Below, in pieces: positions 51,287 through 56,139 of a DNA stretch of 56,139 bases. Positions within the stretch are counted from its first letter, which is position 1. Every line of letters begins with the position of its first letter. This DNA comes from Bacillota bacterium (GTDB lineage: Bacteria > Bacillota > UBA4882 > UBA10575). The position numbers and the translations under genes are program-made. The stretch spans positions 1 through 56,139 of the forward strand of contig DUOH01000048.1 of assembly GCA_012838955.1 (NCBI GenBank). Reading direction: 5' to 3'. Below the pieces are notes generated by a model. It ran no database searches. It saw only the letters and a list, made by a program, of their open reading frames with translations, and was not told the DNA's origin.

Positions 51287-52951
51287 TCAAGCTTCCATAA
51301 TAATAGGGAGGATCATAGGCCGCCGTTTGGTCCGCTCGTAAAGGTACTTACTAAGCACCTCCCGCAGTTGTCCTTTGATAAACCCCCAGTCGGAGCTCTT
51401 CTCTTGCAAACACTTATCCAGAGTCTCTTTGACCCGCTGTCTGGCCACGTCGAGCAAGGCTTCGGCCTCCCGCACATAAACAAAACCACGGGAAACAATG
51501 TCCGGTCCTGATAAAACCTGTCCGCTGGTTTTGTCGATCGTGACCACCACAATTAAGATTCCATCTTGGGAAAGTTGCTTACGATCGCGCAATACGATAT
51601 TGCCAACGTCCCCGACACCCAGGCCATCCACAAATACTCGGCCGGAGTGAACTCTACCTGCAACCCTTCCTGTTTTTTTCGTAAATTCCAACACATCACC
51701 GATTTCGGCAATAAACACATTCCTGCTGGGTACCCCCAACTCCTGAGCCAGACGGGCATGCTGCACAAGATGTCTGTATTCGCCGTGTACAGGCACGAAG
51801 AACCGCGGACGCACCAAGCTCAGCATGAGTTTGAGTTCCTCTTGGCGGGCGTGGCCGGAAACATGAACTCCAGTGATGGCATCATAAATCACATTAGCGC
51901 CTTGTTTAAATAAATGATTAATCGTCTTGGCCACCAGTTTTTCGTTACCGGGGATAGCCGAGGCAGAAATGATGACGGTATCTCCGGGCATGATATTGAT
52001 CTTTCGGTGTTCAGCCATGGCCATCCGGGCTAAAGCCGATAAGGGCTCGCCCTGACTACCGGTGGTGATCACCGCCACCCGGTTGGCGGGAAGTTTATCG
52101 ATATCATCCAGGTCGACCAAGATCTCCTCCGGAATCTGAAGGTAACCCAGATCCCTGGCGATCGAAACGACATTAACCATACTTCTACCGGCCAAAGCGA
52201 CCTTCCGGTTGTGCAGCATAGCCGCATTGACCACTTGTTGCACCCTGTGGATGTTAGAGGAGAAGGTAGCGATAATAATCCGCCCCTCCGCTTTATGGAA
52301 GAGCTCTTCAAATCTCTCCGCCAGTTCCCTCTCTGAAGGAGTATATCCTTCTCTCTCCACGTTTGTACTGTCGGAGAGGAGGACGAGCACTCCTTTGGCC
52401 CCCAGTTCAGCAAATTTGCGAAAATCCAACGGTTCACCATCCACCGGCGTATAATCAATCTTAAAGTCCCCGGTATGCACGATAATCCCCACCGGAGTAT
52501 GTATGGCTAAGGCCACCACCCCGGCGATACTATGGTTGACATTGATAAAATCCACATGGAAAGAACCGATCTTGCGTGACTCTCCCGGATGTACCGGAAT
52601 CAACTGCGCCTTCTTCTCCAGACCGTGCTCTTTCAATTTTCCTTCCGCCAAACCGAGGGTCAGCCGGGTTCCGTAAATCGGCATGTTTAGTTGACGTAAG
52701 ACATAAGGTAAAGCTCCGATATGGTCCTCGTGTCCGTGGGTGAGAACCAGCCCCTTCACCCTTTCTTTATTCTCAACCAAATAAGTAATATCCGGAATTA
52801 CCATATCAATCCCGAGCATCTCGTCTTCGGGAAACATCAGTCCGGCGTCGATCAGTAAGATTTCATCTTTGTATTCTACGACCGTCATGTTCTTACCGAT
52901 CTCACCCAGTCCCCCTAAAGGTATTAGGGAAACTTTATCCTTTTTAAACAA
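51287..52951 (-). CDS. rnj: Ribonuclease J
   Basis: A 554-residue metallo-beta-lactamase/beta-CASP ribonuclease. Zinc site blocks are THGHEDHIGALPY, HTGDFKID and the late HVSGHA, with IPLGGLGEIGKNM at the N-terminus and SRGFVY near the C-terminus. It combines 5'-3' exonuclease and endonuclease action in mRNA decay and rRNA maturation. TTG 52949-52951 is chosen because GGAGGTG is 9 bases upstream and the length then equals RNase J1; the longer frame begins before the SD. Its leader holds a terminator-like hairpin downstream of the promoter, so attenuation is possible. Confidence 0.94.
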   Translation of the reverse strand: MFKKDKVSLIPLGGLGEIGKNMTVVEYKDEILLIDAGLMFPEDEMLGIDMVIPDITYLVENKERVKGLVLTHGHEDHIGALPYVLRQLNMPIYGTRLTLGLAEGKLKEHGLEKKAQLIPVHPGESRKIGSFHVDFINVNHSIAGVVALAIHTPVGIIVHTGDFKIDYTPVDGEPLDFRKFAELGAKGVLVLLSDSTNVEREGYTPSERELAERFEELFHKAEGRIIIATFSSNIHRVQQVVNAAMLHNRKVALAGRSMVNVVSIARDLGYLQIPEEILVDLDDIDKLPANRVAVITTGSQGEPLSALARMAMAEHRKINIMPGDTVIISASAIPGNEKLVAKTINHLFKQGANVIYDAITGVHVSGHARQEELKLMLSLVRPRFFVPVHGEYRHLVQHARLAQELGVPSRNVFIAEIGDVLEFTKKTGRVAGRVHSGRVFVDGLGVGDVGNIVLRDRKQLSQDGILIVVVTIDKTSGQVLSGPDIVSRGFVYVREAEALLDVARQRVKETLDKCLQEKSSDWGFIKGQLREVLSKYLYERTKRRPMILPIIMEA

Positions 52952-53004
52952 TAAAAAAAACACCTCCACTGTATAACGCATGATAGCGCGTTTTTTATCT
53001 ATCC

Positions 53005-53031
53005 AAAAAACCGTCCACGCCCGACGGTTTT
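53005..53031 (-). terminator. Terminator-like hairpin in the RNase J leader
   Basis: AAAACCGTC (53007-53015) pairs with GACGGTTTT (53023-53031), a 9-bp stem with a 7-base loop, followed on the minus strand by a T run. It lies between the promoter at 53081-53109 and the rnj SD, so it may stop upstream transcripts, attenuate rnj, or both. Confidence 0.7.
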
Positions 53032-53080
53032 GTGAAACAACAAACCACTATATTCTCGGCCAAGCCCACTCCATCCATAT

Positions 53081-53109
53081 ATTATAGCAAATACACTCGT
53101 AATGAACAA
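53081..53109 (-). promoter_or_regulatory. Sigma-A-type promoter for RNase J
   Basis: Minus strand TTGTTC, 17-base spacer, perfect TATAAT (complement of 53081-53086), with TGC before the -10. Transcription would start near 53074, leaving a leader of about 120 bases before the TTG start. Confidence 0.65.
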
Positions 53110-53255
53110 GTGTCTACCGTCCTGCTTCCGCATGGACGCCCGGCTATTTCTCGCGGCCGGATCTTCCTAAAGACCGCATCCTTCTCCGGTTACCACGCGG
53201 TCTTAAAGAACAGCCCATCATTATCTGCCTATTATCTTTTCCATTCGGGAGACAA

Positions 53256-54380
53256 TTATAAAAAGATGGGTGGATAATCTGACTCTTTCATCATTTCTTG
53301 AATCACAGCCGTTGCCGCCTCAGGTTTTCCTAACATTAAAGCGTTCTTCTTCAGCTCCTGCAGTCCGGTGCGGTTCGACAATAACTCCCCTAAGACGGAG
53401 CCTAATTCTTCAGAGTTTTTTACATAAATACCGGCTTGATACTCCACTAAATAACGGGCGTTCGCTTCTTCCTGTCCTGGGGTTGGTTTCACCACCAACA
53501 AGGGCAACCCCACTGCTAAAACTTCAGAGACCGTCAACCCCCCGGCCTTTGAGATTAATAAATCGGAGAGGCGCATCCATTTATGCATATCCTCTACATA
53601 ACCTAAGACTTTCAGGGGAAACCGGAATTGGTCTCTCCTCTCCTCCAATTCCCGGCGGACCTTTTCATTCTTTCCAGTAATCACGATGGTATAAAACTCC
53701 CCGGTGATCTGGTTCAGCGAAGCTAAAACCTCGTCCAGAGGCCCGATGGCGTTTCCGCCGCTCATCACGAGTAGAACCGGTACCCCCTCAGGCACGCCCT
53801 TCTCTGCTCTGAGTTTTTCAAGCACAAAATCATGACTGAACTCAGGCCGAATGGGAATCCCGGTGACTCGAACCTTCCCGGCCGGTACTCCTAGATGGAC
53901 CAGCTCTTCCACCATCCCGGGATGAGCCACAAAAAAACAGTGGACATTCGGGTAAACCCACATGGGATGAGCCTCGTAATCCGTTAAGATCACTCCGTTC
54001 TTCACCGGATACTTGGGGTAATAATGGGAAACCACAGAGGCTGGAAAAAAATGAGTGCTCAAGATCAAATCAGGACGGTATTCATGGATAAAATCCCTGT
54101 ATTTCCGCAAAGCCAAGAGGATCTGATTCCGTTTGGCCATGGCATCCGGTTTATCAGCAATCTCATAGAGCAGCCGGTAGATACCGGCCATATACTTTGT
54201 AATAAAATAATAGGACTCCTCGATCAACCGGCTGAATCTCGGTCCGCAATACTTTAGAAAATCCAGATGCACCGCTTTTCCATTAGGCACTAGTCTTTCA
54301 AAAGTTTGACACAAGGCTTCGGCCGCTTTCAGGTGTCCGGCGCCGATCGCCGCAGAGAGTACCAGTAATTTTTGTGACAA
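53256..54380 (-). CDS. GT28 glycosyltransferase, MGDG-synthase/UgtP-like
   Basis: A 374-residue GT-B enzyme with the MGDG-synthase N-terminal domain (LVLSAAIGAGHLKAAEAL, then HLDFLKYCGPRF and YEIADKPD) and a C-terminal GT28 domain (VMSGGNAIGPLDEVLASL, TGKNEKVRREL and SKAGGLTVSEVLAVGLPL). Relatives add glucose or galactose to diacylglycerol, while others act on peptidoglycan precursors. A membrane glycolipid product is the likeliest. The start is TTG 54378-54380 with AAGG close upstream. It stands between pepF and rnj in the same direction. Confidence 0.83.
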   Translation of the reverse strand: MSQKLLVLSAAIGAGHLKAAEALCQTFERLVPNGKAVHLDFLKYCGPRFSRLIEESYYFITKYMAGIYRLLYEIADKPDAMAKRNQILLALRKYRDFIHEYRPDLILSTHFFPASVVSHYYPKYPVKNGVILTDYEAHPMWVYPNVHCFFVAHPGMVEELVHLGVPAGKVRVTGIPIRPEFSHDFVLEKLRAEKGVPEGVPVLLVMSGGNAIGPLDEVLASLNQITGEFYTIVITGKNEKVRRELEERRDQFRFPLKVLGYVEDMHKWMRLSDLLISKAGGLTVSEVLAVGLPLLVVKPTPGQEEANARYLVEYQAGIYVKNSEELGSVLGELLSNRTGLQELKKNALMLGKPEAATAVIQEMMKESDYPPIFL

Positions 54381-54575
54381 CTGCCTTCATCCCCCACCAA
54401 GCAACAGAAGTCCTGCCGCTAAGGTAATATAGGTTTGCTCCGCTCTGACACAGCCTGCGGCACAGGAATAAACCTCATAGCAAAATTCAACCATACCGCC
54501 ATTTCCAGCGTAGGAACTCGTCTAGACAAACGGAGTTTCCATTACACCGCCTGAAATGATATAAGTCTCCTCATC

Positions 54576-56139
54576 CTACCGGGACGCGGCTGTACTGAGT
54601 CCGGCAAACTCCTCAACCAGCCGGTCGAAGGTGCGCATGGCTTCTTTTATCGGTTGAGTGGTTGTCAGATCAACCCCCGCCTGCTGCAAGAGGACTAGGG
54701 GGTAGTCCGAACCGCCGCTTTGCAACAACCGGATGTAGCGCTGAAGCGCAGTCTCTCCTTCCTCCCGGAAACTCTGCGCCAAAGCCACAGCAGCGCAGAA
54801 CCCGGTGGCATACTTATAAACATAAAAATTATAGTAAAAATGAGGCACTCGGGACCACTCAGCGGCAATCTCCTCGTCCACTACCACCTTGGGCCCGTGA
54901 TAAGCACAGACCAACTTCACATACTCCTCTTCCAACCAATCAGCGGTTAAGGCCTCGCCCTTCTCCACCTGCTCATGGAGGAGCTTTTCAAATTCTGCGA
55001 ACATAGTTTGGCGGAAGACCGTTACCCGGAAATGCTCCAGAAAATAGGTGAAGTAATAAAGTTTACTCCGCTCATCCGCAGCAGTTTCCATCATATAAAA
55101 AGCCATCAAGACCTCATTGACGGTAGAGGCGATCTCCGCTAAGAAGATAGGATACTGGGCATAAACGTAAGGCTGTGCTTGATTGGAGTAAGCGCTGTGC
55201 ATGGCATGGCCCAACTCGTGTGCTAATGTAAATAAGTCATTGACTGTATCTTGGTAGTTCAGTAGCAGATACGGATGGCCGTCGTAGGCCCCCCAAGAAT
55301 AGGCTCCACTAGTTTTGGCCTGACTTTCGTATACATCAATCCACCTTTCGATAAAAGCCCGTTCCAGAAGTTTTTGGTAGTCCGCCCCTAAGGGCGCCAA
55401 CCCCTTCAGGACCAGAGACTTGGCTTCCTCAAATCCGATCTTCACCTCATAATCACTGAGCACCGGGGTATAGAGATCATACAAACGCAACTCGGCCAAA
55501 CCTAAAAGACGCCTCTTGATCTCCAAGTACCGGTGGAGAATAGGCAGACTCTCCCGGACCGTGGTAAGTAAGCTATCATACACAGCCACTGGAATGTTAT
55601 CTCCATCCAGCGCCGCCTCTAAGGCCGAATTATAATGTCTGGCCCTGGTATAAAAGACATTCCGCTTAATCCCAGCATTCAAAGTAGCGGTCAAGGTATT
55701 CCGATACTTTCGATACGTCTGATGCAAAGCTGTAAAAGCCTCTCTTCTTACCCTCCGGTCCCGGCTCTCAATGAGCCTCAGATACCGGCCATGCGTCAAC
55801 TCAACCTCTTCACCTGCTTCATTTTTAATCCGCGGAAATTTCAGATCAGCATGGTTTAACATGGAAAATACATCTTCACCGGCCTGCGTGACCTCACTAC
55901 CGAGCGCCAAAATTCGCTCTTCTTCCGGGGAGAGAATATGTTTTTTCTTACGAAGCAAATCCGCAAAAAAATGACGGTAAACCGCCAGTTCCGGATCTTG
56001 CTCCGGATAGGAGAGTAAAGTCTCTTCCGGAAGGGACATTAATTCCGGGATAATAAATGAGGTCACTGCTCCCGCTCTGGCGGCCAAGGCTTGGGCCCGG
56101 TCTGCCCTGGCTTGACTTTCACCGTCCTTATTATCTTCA
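54576..56139 (-). CDS. pepF: Oligoendopeptidase F (M3B), 5' end outside the window
   Basis: About 520 residues are visible and the frame stays open to the last base, so the N-terminus is cut; TTG 56087 is internal. The zinc motif HELGH lies in FTLAHELGHAMHSAYS, with a second-helix Glu in FLAEIASTVNEVLMAFYM and the C-terminal FYYNFYVYKYATGFCAA. It hydrolyses short peptides in the cytoplasm. Around residue 60 from the cut, ILALGSEVTQAGEDVFSMLNHADLKF is typical of PepF. The gene before the GT28 enzyme is in the same direction, but 195 bases apart, so cotranscription is unsure. Confidence 0.94.
   Translation of the reverse strand, partial: EDNKDGESQARADRAQALAARAGAVTSFIIPELMSLPEETLLSYPEQDPELAVYRHFFADLLRKKKHILSPEEERILALGSEVTQAGEDVFSMLNHADLKFPRIKNEAGEEVELTHGRYLRLIESRDRRVRREAFTALHQTYRKYRNTLTATLNAGIKRNVFYTRARHYNSALEAALDGDNIPVAVYDSLLTTVRESLPILHRYLEIKRRLLGLAELRLYDLYTPVLSDYEVKIGFEEAKSLVLKGLAPLGADYQKLLERAFIERWIDVYESQAKTSGAYSWGAYDGHPYLLLNYQDTVNDLFTLAHELGHAMHSAYSNQAQPYVYAQYPIFLAEIASTVNEVLMAFYMMETAADERSKLYYFTYFLEHFRVTVFRQTMFAEFEKLLHEQVEKGEALTADWLEEEYVKLVCAYHGPKVVVDEEIAAEWSRVPHFYYNFYVYKYATGFCAAVALAQSFREEGETALQRYIRLLQSGGSDYPLVLLQQAGVDLTTTQPIKEAMRTFDRLVEEFAGLSTAASR

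Noticed and set aside
1-56139. tRNA, rRNA, CRISPR, insertion sequence or prophage
   Set aside because: No tRNA T-loop context, no spaced direct repeats, no transposase or phage gene among the frames read on either strand.

Overview
The window reads as chromosome of an anaerobic-type, endospore-forming Bacillota (Firmicute) that also builds a lipopolysaccharide outer membrane. The spore side is shown by a complete spoIIIAA-AH operon, an alpha/beta-type SASP and a YtaF-family sporulation membrane protein. The outer-membrane side is shown by lipid A, Kdo and heptose genes (lpxK, kdtA/waaA, kdsD, hldA/hldC, heptosyltransferases, LpxL-type acyltransferases, O-antigen ligase) and a secretin. This combination is known from sporulating Negativicutes, Halanaerobiales and Limnochordia-like lineages; I cannot choose between them from sequence alone. 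No tRNA, rRNA, CRISPR array, prophage or insertion sequence was seen. Region 1 (1-14.5 kb) is the LPS locus. A plus-strand run holds a GT9 fragment, a WaaE-like GT2, a GT4 and a WaaL-like ligase. It converges on minus-strand runs: DUF374 acyltransferase, lpxK, kdsD and two LpxL paralogues, then kdtA, a frameshifted GT9, hldC, hldA and a second GT9. A PAP2 phosphatase lies between them on the plus strand. Region 2 (14.6-19.8 kb) is a looser stretch: a DsrE2-family protein, speE, an alpha-oxoamine-synthase-like PLP enzyme, the SASP and a cysteine-desulfurase-like enzyme. Region 3 (19.8-38.6 kb) is one long minus-strand block read as CD1247-type protein, spoIIIAA-AH, accB-accC, asp23-amaP-DUF2273, nusB, a TsaD paralogue, polA, mutM, ytaF, coaE, mgsA, a lytic transglycosylase, rimO and pgsA. 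Region 4 (39-56 kb), also minus strand, holds pepF (cut by the window end), a GT28 glycosyltransferase, ribonuclease J, aroE, a secretin with C-terminal LysM repeats, comFB, aroC-aroK-aroB-aroQ, nadE, an AlbA_2 protein with a histone-H1-like tail, pepP and efp. Start-codon use is unusual. At least ten genes begin with TTG behind good Shine-Dalgarno (SD) sequences. pepP can only begin at CTG, and two more genes have strong SDs placed in front of ATA or ATC. Other points worth following: a G7 tract that breaks a heptosyltransferase at its GGDTGP motif; a NadE whose glutaminase nucleophile Cys is replaced by Tyr; a secretin that carries its own peptidoglycan-binding LysM repeats next to a ComFB-family regulator; and a terminator placed between the promoter and the start of RNase J.
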